NCBI GenBank assembly: GCA_018266775.1
Contig: JAFDZS010000001.1
Coordinates: 124,001 to 188,000 of the forward strand
Origin: Bacteroidota bacterium
GTDB taxonomy: Bacteria; Bacteroidota; Bacteroidia; Chitinophagales; Chitinophagaceae
Direction of reading: 5' to 3'
DNA: 64,000 nt
Numbering within the stretch: the first letter of the stretch is position 1; each line of letters begins with the position of its first letter. The notes beneath the pieces are model-generated. The model was given only the letters and a program-made list of their open reading frames with translations. It did no database searches and was not told where the DNA came from. The translations under genes were made by a program, and so were the position numbers. Positions 8,955 through 16,560 of the stretch are shown here, one piece after another.

Positions 8955-10037
8955 CACAAACGGTACTTTTACCACTTTTGCTTTCAACAATGTATTTCTG
9001 ATGCTGATATAAATGGTATTGTCCATTGCCGCGTGGTTGATAGCTACATATCCCATGCCAATAGCTTTTCCTAACGAGGGAGATTGTGTTCCCGATGTAA
9101 CTTTCCCTATTACGGCTCCTTCAAAATCCTTTATTTCATGATCGTGGCGTGCTATTCCGCGTTCCAGCATTTCGAAGCCTACCAGTTTTTTACCTACCCC
9201 TTCCTGTTTTTGTTTTTCAAAAAACGGCCTGTTGGTAAAGTCTTTGGTGAATTTGGTGATCCATCCCAAACCTGCTTCCAGTGGCGATGTGGTGTCGTCT
9301 ATATCATTTCCGTATAAACAAAAGCCCATTTCCAGCCGCAGTGTATCTCTTGCCCCAAGGCCAATGGGTTTTATTCCGGCTGTTTTGCCTGCTTCAAAAA
9401 TGGCGTTCCATATTTTTTCTGCATTATCATCTTTGTCTTCGAAATATATTTCCACACCACCGGCACCAGTATAGCCGGTTGCACTGATGAGCACATTATC
9501 CACACCTGCAAATACACCTTTTGTAAAAGTGTAGTACTTCAGGTTCATAATATCCATTTCAGTTAATGGCTGTAAAATTTTGGTGGCATTGGGGCCCTGT
9601 ACTGCAAGCAAACATGTTTTGTCGGAAATGTTGTGCATCTCCACTTCTTTATCATTAGAGCTGCTGATCCAGTTCCAGTCCTTTTCAATATTACTGGCAT
9701 TTACCACCAGCATGTACACATTATTTTCTTCTATGCAATACACCAGTAAATCATCTACAATACCACCATCATTATTAGGAAGGCAACTGTATTGCGCTTT
9801 TCCATTGGTAAGTTTGGATGCATCGTTTGTTGTAACACGCTGTATCAAATCCAGTGCATTGGATCCTTTTAAAATAAATTCTCCCATGTGGCTTACATCA
9901 AAAACACCGGCATTGTTACGCACTGTTGCATGTTCATCATTAATACCGCTGTAAGATATCGGCATATTATAACCGGCAAATTCAGCCATTTTTGCGCCCA
10001 GTGCAATGTGCATTGGAGTAAAGGGAGTGTTCTTCAT
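8952..10037 (-). CDS. gcvT: Aminomethyltransferase, glycine cleavage system T protein
   Basis: 361 residues, normal for GcvT. It starts [20 protein letters not shown] and carries the folate-binding signatures [10 protein letters not shown] (near 45), a [18 protein letters not shown] block (near 85) and the [12 protein letters not shown] block (near 195). It transfers the methylene group from lipoyl-bound aminomethyl to tetrahydrofolate, releasing ammonia. The genes for H and P proteins are not in this window, so the system is dispersed. It has its own promoter box TACTTTTG at 10067-10074. Its stop codon lies inside the AT-rich repeat at 8858-8954. Confidence 0.97.
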   Translation of the reverse strand: MKNTPFTPMHIALGAKMAEFAGYNMPISYSGINDEHATVRNNAGVFDVSHMGEFILKGSNALDLIQRVTTNDASKLTNGKAQYSCLPNNDGGIVDDLLVYCIEENNVYMLVVNASNIEKDWNWISSSNDKEVEMHNISDKTCLLAVQGPNATKILQPLTEMDIMNLKYYTFTKGVFAGVDNVLISATGYTGAGGVEIYFEDKDDNAEKIWNAIFEAGKTAGIKPIGLGARDTLRLEMGFCLYGNDIDDTTSPLEAGLGWITKFTKDFTNRPFFEKQKQEGVGKKLVGFEMLERGIARHDHEIKDFEGAVIGKVTSGTQSPSLGKAIGMGYVAINHAAMDNTIYISIRNTLLKAKVVKVPFV

Positions 10038-10066
10038 TATATTTTTTAGTTTAGTGTGTGAGATGA

Positions 10067-10074
10067 CAAAAGTA
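10067..10074 (-). promoter_or_regulatory. Promoter -7 box of gcvT
   Basis: TACTTTTG on the minus strand, an exact TAnnTTTG match, about 30 bp upstream of the gcvT ATG. It overlaps the end of the upstream methyltransferase gene region, whose stop is at 10080. Confidence 0.55.
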
Positions 10075-10079
10075 AGCTG

Positions 10080-10817
10080 TTATTTTATTGTACCCAACCG
10101 CAGGTGTAACGGAAATATGATTTCTCTTTTTTCGCCGCCGCCCCAAACTTCTTCTATCCCTTTTATTACAGTGGTAACGGGATTGATTTGGTGTTGCTGT
10201 AAATATTTTTGCAAGGCGCTCCAGGTGTGTAAATATCCTTCCAGGTCTTTCAATGTCCAGTATAATTTTATGCTGAATGGTGGTGCAGCAATTTCAGGAA
10301 ATGGAAAAGGCACGGTTTTATAGCCTGCATCCACATACTTGCGTTCCTCATCCCAATAAGCACCCAATGTATAGTTATGATAGTGCCGTATGATTTCATC
10401 TATTGCATCGCTGATATGCAATAAACTGTACGTCCACACTGCTATGATTGCTCCTGGTTTTGCCACACGCTTTACTTCTGCATAAAAATCAGTGAAGTGG
10501 AACCAGTGCAATGCCTGGGAAACGGTTACAAGATCAATGCTGTTGTCATTAAAATTTGTTTTCTCTGCCCGTTGCAGTGAGTAATCAATATTACCAGCAC
10601 GGTAAGCATTGTCTAATTGCTGCTGGCTGATGTCGGTAGCCAATACTTTTTTAAAATATTGGCTGAGTATCCTTGTGCTTTGCCCGTTACCAGTGCCGCA
10701 ATCCCAGGCCGTATTTTTTTCCTTTACAAACGAAAGAATATAGTCAAATAATTCCTGCGGGTATTGTGGCCTGTATTGTGCGTATACATTAGCCTGTTTG
10801 GAAAAATTGTCTTTCAT
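10080..10817 (-). CDS. Class I SAM-dependent methyltransferase
   Basis: 245 residues of the methyltransferase 11/25 type. Motif I is AWDCGTGNGQST (near 38-49), an acidic residue ends beta-2 at LATDIS (near 62), and a DLVTVSQALHWF motif (near 95) is the usual post-motif II of this group. Similar proteins are annotated as UbiE-like or trans-aconitate methyltransferase-like; the substrate cannot be told. It stands as a single gene with its own TATTTTTG promoter box, directly after the terminator of the upstream pspC operon. Confidence 0.85.
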   Translation of the reverse strand: MKDNFSKQANVYAQYRPQYPQELFDYILSFVKEKNTAWDCGTGNGQSTRILSQYFKKVLATDISQQQLDNAYRAGNIDYSLQRAEKTNFNDNSIDLVTVSQALHWFHFTDFYAEVKRVAKPGAIIAVWTYSLLHISDAIDEIIRHYHNYTLGAYWDEERKYVDAGYKTVPFPFPEIAAPPFSIKLYWTLKDLEGYLHTWSALQKYLQQHQINPVTTVIKGIEEVWGGGEKREIIFPLHLRLGTIK

Positions 10818-10838
10818 AAAACCCGTTTAATACTTATG

Positions 10839-10846
10839 CAAAAATA
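10839..10846 (-). promoter_or_regulatory. Promoter -7 box of the methyltransferase gene
   Basis: TATTTTTG on the minus strand, about 21 bp upstream of the ATG at 10817 and immediately after the hairpin at 10851-10872, whose T-rich tail it overlaps. Terminator and promoter are therefore packed into about 35 bp. Confidence 0.5.
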
Positions 10847-10850
10847 GAAA

Positions 10851-10872
10851 GTCCTGCCAAAAATGGCAGGAC
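10851..10872 (-). terminator. Intrinsic terminator of the padR-pspC operon
   Basis: Perfect 9-bp stem GTCCTGCCA/TGGCAGGAC with a 4-base loop. On the minus strand it is followed by TTTCTATTTTTG. It lies 40 bp after the last gene of the padR-pspC-lipoprotein operon. Confidence 0.75.
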
Positions 10873-10911
10873 GTTTGTGTTTCAACTTCAACTCAACTAT
10901 CGAAACTATTT

Positions 10912-11310
10912 TTATTGATTTTGAGACAATACATCTTTAATTCCTTCGCACATTTCTTTTACTTTTTCGTAAGACTCTTCGCTGTTTTCGTCTTTATCAA
11001 ATTTTATTTTCAGGCTTCCCGGGTGTGAGTAGATGTACACCCTTGTTTGATCTTCAAGATAAGTACAGGCATCAATTTCAACATTTCCTGAGTGGAAGAT
11101 GCTGTTGTTGCCGGCGTATTCATCTATATACTGCAGCACGTCTTTTGTTCTTTTGCGGTTGAATTTTGCAAATAGCTGGTAGCTGTGTGCTGATTCATTT
11201 ACCGAAATGGAAAGACCGTTGTGGTTAGCAAAGCGGTCAAAAACAGTGTGGCAGGAAACCATGATCACAATTACTGCAACCAGGCCCAATACAATTGTCT
11301 GAAGTCGCAT
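10912..11310 (-). CDS. Small membrane-anchored or lipoprotein, unknown function
   Basis: 132 residues. It opens with a hydrophobic segment (TIVLGLVAVIVIMVSC) whose Cys at about 20 could be lipidated, although the -3 residue is not ideal. The rest is mixed alpha/beta with an acidic tail. No family recognised. It starts 20 bases after the PspC-domain gene and ends before a strong terminator, so it is the last gene of padR-pspC-this. Position suggests a role in the same envelope-stress response (inference). Confidence 0.75.
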   Translation of the reverse strand: MRLQTIVLGLVAVIVIMVSCHTVFDRFANHNGLSISVNESAHSYQLFAKFNRKRTKDVLQYIDEYAGNNSIFHSGNVEIDACTYLEDQTRVYIYSHPGSLKIKFDKDENSEESYEKVKEMCEGIKDVLSQNQ

Positions 11311-11330
11311 AAGCTGATACTTTAGTTTTT

Positions 11331-13526
11331 TTAAATGTTTGGAATGACTTCCACCACTGGTATCATTACACCGCCTACTGCAGGTTCATTGCCCAGGTTT
11401 AAAATGGCTGCATTACCGCCGTTTTCAATTTTATCTCTCAGTTGTTCTTCTTTTTTATCTAATGAGTCTTTGATTTGCTGGTGTTTTTTCTCTATTGAGT
11501 CCAGCCTTTGTTCATCTTTTTCCCTTATAGAATCCAGTTTGCGCCTGATGGAATCTTCTATTTTATCGAAACGGTAAGAGCCTTTTTTTCTTTTGTTATT
11601 ATTGTCCCAGTTGGCGTCTTTATCGTGCCAGCCATCGGCCTTTCTGCCATCCAGTGTATACAATCCATCATTCTTCATGATATAATCCACTTCACGCTGC
11701 CACCTGAAACCGCTGTAGCTATCATCGTAACTGTCGTAATCATTGATGCTTAAAATATTATTGAAGTACAACCTTCTGAAATAATCTCCATCAACCCTTA
11801 CCTGTTTGCCCACCGGTACATAAATAGTTACATACACAGTTTGATTCCTGAACTTGTCGTATTTGTTGATAGCAATACCATCGTCGAGTATCAGTAAGCT
11901 ATCGTTTTGGTGTACCTGAAAGTTGATTTTATTGGCGTTGCTGTTGGCTTTATCAAGTGAATAGCCGCGGGCTTCTTTCTGAATACTTACATGGAAACTG
12001 GAGTCTGATGATTTAAGGAAACCCACTTTAATGTTTTGAATAGTTAGTGTATCCTCATCCAAAAATTCTTCGAATGAATCGAAACGGTTCCAGCGGTAGC
12101 GGTGATTGCGTATTTCGCGGGGATAAATTGTTGTAACCACCAGTTTATTTACTTTAGGATTGCTCAGCTGTACTTCCTGTTCGTCCAGTTTGCTGCTGCG
12201 TTTAAACTCCCTATCCAAAGAAGATATAAACAATACCATGCAGGCCCAGCCAATAATCCACAGGCTGATGAAGGTAAGGCGCAGCATCCTGCTGTTACTG
12301 TCAGACTTCACCACTTTTCTGATGAGCCAGATCAATATACCTACAAATGGAATGATGATGAAGAATACCAGTGTGCCCCATGCAAAAACATTTTGCCAGT
12401 TACCATCGAGTAAATAATCTTTTAATGGATACAGTTTCACAGCGCCTACTATCAAACCAATCAGTATACCCAATATGGCCATACACACACAACCAATAAT
12501 AAAGTAGGCGAATATTTTTGCAATCATCGCAATCACGTTTCCTATTCCGCCGCTGTTTCTCCTGTTAAAAGTCTGAATATCTTTTGCCACCACTTTTGCT
12601 TTTTCATTGATCATGCCCGATGCTTCCTTGCCAAAATTGCTGGCCCTTTTACCCACGCCTTTCATTTCTTCCATCACAGAGTTTTTAATAGAGTTCATAT
12701 CTACTTTTTCTCCTTTCATTTCCAGTTTTTCTGATGTGCTGAATGCTTCAGGAATAACGATCCACAAAATCACGTAAACAATTAATGAAGTAGGGCTGAA
12801 GGTAAAGCGAACGATATCGCCAAAGTCCCAAAAGCCACCCCAATGGCCCCAGCGGGATAAGAAGGATAAGAAAGGCAGCAGGAATAATGCACGTGGTACC
12901 CAGGGGTTGATGCCGAAGTAATGGCCAATACCACTGCATACACCCGCAATCATTTTTTCATCCGGATCGCGGAATAATTTTTTACGGGTGCTGCCAATTT
13001 GTGCGCTGGATGCGCTGGGCACCGCAATCCACATAATGATATAGGTTAAGAAACCAACACCGGAAAATAGTAAGACTACAAAAATGATCCTGGCTACAAT
13101 TACATCTATATTAAAATAGCTGGCCAAACCACTGCATACACCGCCCAATACTTTATCGTTTTCATTGCGGTATAATTTTCTGTAACCTGTTGATGTGTTA
13201 TTTGCGGTTGACTGGCCTGATGCAGATGAAGTACTTTCAGCAGCAGCCGGCTGGCCTTCTTCCATGGGTTCAAAATCTTCGGGGCGGCCAATGCTGTTGA
13301 TTACAGCATTGACGTCATCGTCTGTAATGCAGGTGGCGCCCTTGTTTAATCTTTCCTGGAACAGTTCGCCAATGCGGCTTTCAATATCATTTATGATTTC
13401 TTCCTTTCCTTCTTCGTTGGCAAAATGCCTGTTAAGGCTTGCGGTATAATTCTGTAAAATTTCAAAAGCAGTGGTTTCTATTGGTACCACCCGGCCCTGG
13501 AAATTAATATTGATTACTTGTTTCAT
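11331..13526 (-). CDS. Tandem PspC-domain membrane protein
   Basis: 731 residues. An N-terminal segment (1-90) resembles the HAAS/regulatory stretch often found before PspC domains. Then two PspC domains each begin with a K-L-(Y/F)-R pattern and contain GGVCSGLASYF (near 130) or AGVCSGIGHYF (near 193), each with membrane helices. Further transmembrane helices follow at about 330-435. The C-terminal part is soluble and ends in a charged coiled coil with repeated DSI(R/E/D) units before a short hydrophobic tail. PspC domains sense membrane stress in phage-shock systems. It is cotranscribed with the PadR regulator 67 bp upstream. Confidence 0.88.
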   Translation of the reverse strand: MKQVININFQGRVVPIETTAFEILQNYTASLNRHFANEEGKEEIINDIESRIGELFQERLNKGATCITDDDVNAVINSIGRPEDFEPMEEGQPAAAESTSSASGQSTANNTSTGYRKLYRNENDKVLGGVCSGLASYFNIDVIVARIIFVVLLFSGVGFLTYIIMWIAVPSASSAQIGSTRKKLFRDPDEKMIAGVCSGIGHYFGINPWVPRALFLLPFLSFLSRWGHWGGFWDFGDIVRFTFSPTSLIVYVILWIVIPEAFSTSEKLEMKGEKVDMNSIKNSVMEEMKGVGKRASNFGKEASGMINEKAKVVAKDIQTFNRRNSGGIGNVIAMIAKIFAYFIIGCVCMAILGILIGLIVGAVKLYPLKDYLLDGNWQNVFAWGTLVFFIIIPFVGILIWLIRKVVKSDSNSRMLRLTFISLWIIGWACMVLFISSLDREFKRSSKLDEQEVQLSNPKVNKLVVTTIYPREIRNHRYRWNRFDSFEEFLDEDTLTIQNIKVGFLKSSDSSFHVSIQKEARGYSLDKANSNANKINFQVHQNDSLLILDDGIAINKYDKFRNQTVYVTIYVPVGKQVRVDGDYFRRLYFNNILSINDYDSYDDSYSGFRWQREVDYIMKNDGLYTLDGRKADGWHDKDANWDNNNKRKKGSYRFDKIEDSIRRKLDSIREKDEQRLDSIEKKHQQIKDSLDKKEEQLRDKIENGGNAAILNLGNEPAVGGVMIPVVEVIPNI

Positions 13527-13574
13527 GGCTAATTAATTTTTGTTTCGTTAGTTGTTTGGGCTTATAAAACAAAA

Positions 13575-13590
13575 CATGGCTATACTTTTT
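13575..13590. repeat. 16-bp element flanking padR, copy 1
   Basis: CATGGCTATACTTTTT, identical to 14040-14055. This copy lies between the padR stop (13594) and the pspC start (13526); the other is upstream of padR. A shared regulator site, possibly for PadR itself, is plausible but not shown. Confidence 0.5.
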
Positions 13591-13593
13591 GTT

Positions 13594-13959
13594 CTATTGA
13601 GTGTTGAAGTTGTTGTGATCAGTTGATGTTTCTTCTGTTGTGGTTACAGCCTTTACTGCGTTGGCCAGTTCATTCCAGGTGGCTTCCAGTTCTTTATAAA
13701 ATGCTGCGCCTTTTTCAGTAAGGGAAAAATATTTTCTTGGCGGCCCGCTGTTGCTTTCCACCCAGCGGTAGGTTAAGAATTCTGCGTTTTTAAGCCGGGT
13801 CAGCAGGGGGTATAAGGTGCCCTCCAGCAGATTGAAATTGGCAGCCTTCATCTTATCAATAATATCCGATGGATATGCTTCCCCCTGCTTAATTACTGAA
13901 AGGATACAGAACTCCAGTACTCCTTTCCGCATTTGGCTTGCTGTGTTATCAATATTCAT
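13594..13959 (-). CDS. PadR-family transcriptional regulator
   Basis: 121 residues. The winged-helix DNA-binding domain covers 10-85 (RKGVLEFCILSVIKQGEAYPSD..., EGTLYPLLTRLK..., GPPRKYFSLTEKG), all standard PadR blocks, followed by a short C-terminal dimerisation helix. It is the first gene of the operon with the PspC membrane protein, an arrangement common in Bacteroidota. PadR proteins usually repress their own operon. The 16-bp direct duplicates at 13575 and 14040, on each side of the gene, are candidate binding sites. Confidence 0.92.
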   Translation of the reverse strand: MNIDNTASQMRKGVLEFCILSVIKQGEAYPSDIIDKMKAANFNLLEGTLYPLLTRLKNAEFLTYRWVESNSGPPRKYFSLTEKGAAFYKELEATWNELANAVKAVTTTEETSTDHNNFNTQ

Positions 13960-14354
13960 GGCTTCAATGTTTTAACCCCACCTGTAAAAACTGCTGCAGC
14001 AGTTTCCGGGGTGAAGATCTTTGCGAAAAATAATTTATTCATGGCTATACTTTTTTGTGAGCAGGATTTTGACCGGTTTTATCCCTATCACATCACAAAG
14101 ATATAGACTTTTCAGTACTATGCAACACATACTACCATATTTTTTACAGTAGCTTGCCGTGGCCATTAGCCTGTTTTGCATAGAAATCAATACTGTAGCG
14201 GGTTTCAGCCGATTTGGCGGTAAAAAGATTTTTTCACCGATTGGATAAATGGCAGAAATGACAGGATGAATGGCTATAATTTTGAAGAAATTAAAACCAT
14301 TTTGGGTAAGATTAGAACAACACCAGGCCAATTATTGCAAATTTTCTTTCATTT
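13960..14354. other. Intergenic region between divergent padR and beta-lactamase-like genes
   Basis: About 395 bp without a credible gene; the only longer frame, on the minus strand, has no coding signature. It must hold the promoters of padR (leftward) and the beta-lactamase-like gene (rightward). It contains the second 16-bp CATGGCTATACTTTTT copy and a TGCTGCAGCA palindrome (13992-14001). No exact TAnnTTTG box was found for either gene. Confidence 0.6.
14040..14055. repeat. 16-bp element flanking padR, copy 2
   Basis: Identical to 13575-13590; located about 80 bp upstream of the padR start, in a suitable position for an operator or activator site. Confidence 0.5.
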
Positions 14355-15218
14355 ATGAGAACCCTTTTCATTTTTTTTGCTGCCTTCATGCTTCACCTGC
14401 AGTGCCGGGCTCAGCAAACAGACCGCAAATTGTATAAAAAGGTAGCAGCCCTTCTCGATAGCTTTCATGGAGATGCGGGTGTATATATTAAATGCCTGCG
14501 CAACAATAAAACGGTTGCTATTAATGCCGGTAACGTTTTTCCAACTGCAAGTATTGTAAAAATTCCTATCCTTATTGGTATTATGGATAAAATTGAAAAG
14601 AAGGAATTCGATTATCACCAAATCATGATGTACCGCGACTCTTTAGCTTACAGCAGCTACGATGTAACCACCAACCTGAAAGACTCCGCAAAAATTGAAC
14701 TGGCCAAATTGATCTTACTCATGTTATCCACCAGCGATAATACCGCCAGCCTTTGGTTGCAGCAACTCGCTGGAACGGGTACACGTATCAATCAAATTTT
14801 AGATAGTGCAGGGTTTGGCAATACCAGGGTAAATTCCAGAACTCCCGGGCGTGAAACCAACAGAACACAATATGGCTGGGGCCAAACCACACCTTTTGAA
14901 ATGGCAACATTAATGGAGGCCATTTATACAGGCAAAATTATCAGTGATAGTACTGGAAAGAAGATGATCCGCCTGCTGGGCCGTAATTATTGGGATGAAC
15001 AGGCCATTTCGCAAATACCAGCGGATGTTTTTGTAGCCAGTAAGAATGGTTGTGTAGATGCCAGCAGAAGCGAAGTGCTGCTGGTTATGGCAAAGCGCCC
15101 TTATATCTTCAGTATCTTCACAAAAAATAATAAAGATATTAGTTGGGGCGATAATAATGAAGCCTGGATGCTGGCCAAAAAATTATCTGCCCTGTTATGG
15201 CAATATTTTAACCATTAA
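14355..15218 (+). CDS. Class A beta-lactamase-like serine hydrolase
   Basis: 287 residues with a signal peptide (MRTLFIFFAAFMLHLQCRAQ), so periplasmic. Active-site motifs in order: S66-x-x-K69, S127-D-N129, a probable omega-loop Glu at 167 (R-E-T-N), the TTPFEMATLM helix (178-187) and K230-N-G232. The last motif is normally K-T-G or K-S-G, so the Asn is unusual and may reduce or shift beta-lactam hydrolysis. It could be a true class A enzyme or a peptidoglycan/ester hydrolase with the same fold. Not linked to a regulator. Confidence 0.85.
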   Translation: MRTLFIFFAAFMLHLQCRAQQTDRKLYKKVAALLDSFHGDAGVYIKCLRNNKTVAINAGNVFPTASIVKIPILIGIMDKIEKKEFDYHQIMMYRDSLAYSSYDVTTNLKDSAKIELAKLILLMLSTSDNTASLWLQQLAGTGTRINQILDSAGFGNTRVNSRTPGRETNRTQYGWGQTTPFEMATLMEAIYTGKIISDSTGKKMIRLLGRNYWDEQAISQIPADVFVASKNGCVDASRSEVLLVMAKRPYIFSIFTKNNKDISWGDNNEAWMLAKKLSALLWQYFNH

Positions 15219-15306
15219 TGGGTTATCTGTTAAAGTATTTCTAACACCAACCCCTGCTACACCTGCGGCACCCGCTTTGCACGTATAGCTTAAAGTAGGA
15301 AATATT

Positions 15307-16452
15307 ATGAAACCAATTTTACTTATTGCAACCATTGCTGTTTTATTTACCGCCTGCAAAACCAGCAAAGACTATCTGTCCCGCGGTGATGAAGATAAAA
15401 CGCTCTTCGACATTGTTAAAACACTCAACAAACACAGCACCGATGAAAATGCCACAGCTGCATTGCCCGTTGTTTATAAACAGGTACGGGAAAACCACCT
15501 GCGCAAGATTGCTGCTTATGAATCGTACCGCGAAATTTCCCGCTGGGATAAAATTTTAGGCGAATACAATATTCTGCAGGATATGTTTATTGCCATTACC
15601 AATTCGGGTAGTGCAAGCCGTTTGGTTACACCGGTAAATTATCAAAATAATATTTATGATGTTCGGCAGCAGGCAGCGGATGACTATTACACACAGGCAA
15701 CCGGTTTACTACAAAGCAACAGGAGAGATGATATTAAACTATCCTATAAATATTTCAATAAATCTGATGTGCTGGTACCCGGCTATAAAGATGCAAAAGC
15801 CCAAATGGAAGAGGCTTACCGCAACGCCATCATTAATGTGGTGATTAACCCGGTTGTGGATAATTCGTTTTTCTATAATGCAGGCTGGGGCAATACCGGC
15901 TACAGTTACAGCAATGAATATTTTCAGCAAAACCTGGTTCGTGAATTAGGTGGCATTTATGCCACACGATACCCCGCTAAATTTTATACAGACCTGGAAG
16001 CCCGCGGTGAAAATATTCAGCCGGAATGGGTGGTTGACCTTACACTGCGCAATATGGACATTCCCCGCCCGAGCATGGAAATTACCACCCGTAATGTGAG
16101 CAGGCAAATTGAAAATAATAAAGACAGTACCGGCAAGAGTATATATCAAACTGTTTACGCCACTATTACTGTTAAGAGAAGTTATTTTGTTGCCCGTGCG
16201 CAGATGGATGTAAACATTGTTGATGTGAATACAAGAAAAACAATCAGTTTCAACAGCTACAGCAACAGCTATAATTGGGAAGAAAGCCATGCCACCTTTA
16301 CCGGAGACAGGCGGGCATTAAGTAACGATGATTTAGTGTTGATCAACAACACCCGATATAACGAGCCGCGTAAAGAAGAAGTATTGAGTGAGTTATACCG
16401 GCAAATTTATCCGCAGGTAAAAAACAGGATCAGCTATGCGGTGGATTGGTAA
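15307..16452 (+). CDS. Lipoprotein of unknown function
   Basis: 381 residues with a clear lipobox (L-F-T-A-C17), so it is exported and lipidated. The first half is helical with tetratricopeptide-like spacing (about 60-180); the second half has beta-strand-rich segments (EWVVDLTLRNMDI, IYQTVYATITVKRSYFVARAQMDVNIVD), suggesting a C-terminal sandwich domain. No family recognised. It follows the beta-lactamase-like gene by 88 bp on the same strand. A REP-like hairpin element (16480-16556) lies after its stop. Confidence 0.8.
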   Translation: MKPILLIATIAVLFTACKTSKDYLSRGDEDKTLFDIVKTLNKHSTDENATAALPVVYKQVRENHLRKIAAYESYREISRWDKILGEYNILQDMFIAITNSGSASRLVTPVNYQNNIYDVRQQAADDYYTQATGLLQSNRRDDIKLSYKYFNKSDVLVPGYKDAKAQMEEAYRNAIINVVINPVVDNSFFYNAGWGNTGYSYSNEYFQQNLVRELGGIYATRYPAKFYTDLEARGENIQPEWVVDLTLRNMDIPRPSMEITTRNVSRQIENNKDSTGKSIYQTVYATITVKRSYFVARAQMDVNIVDVNTRKTISFNSYSNSYNWEESHATFTGDRRALSNDDLVLINNTRYNEPRKEEVLSELYRQIYPQVKNRISYAVDW

Positions 16453-16479
16453 GGTTGCAGCATTGCATACGATTTAGTA

Positions 16480-16556
16480 GGCCGGGGCGCTATAAGTACC
16501 CTGAACACTTGAGTATAATATCCAGGCATCTGACGGTTTGTAACTGTCTTGATGCC
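16480..16556. repeat. Composite REP-like hairpin element, copy 2
   Basis: Unit A in inverted orientation at 16480-16500 (GGCCGGGGCGCTATAAGTAC, the reverse complement of the 7602-7623 unit with a few changes) and hairpin B at 16525-16556 (GGCATC, GACGGTT / AACTGTC, GATGCC). It lies between convergent genes and ends four bases before the feoB stop codon at 16561. Differences in one arm of B are matched by changes in the other (GCGTC/GACGC versus GCATC/GATGC), indicating that the hairpin itself is conserved. Confidence 0.75.
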
Positions 16557-16560
16557 TTCA

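Noticed and set aside
14035..14331. 98-codon minus-strand ORF between padR and the beta-lactamase-like gene
   Set aside because: No recognisable family and low-quality composition; it overlaps the duplicated 16-bp regulatory-type site.
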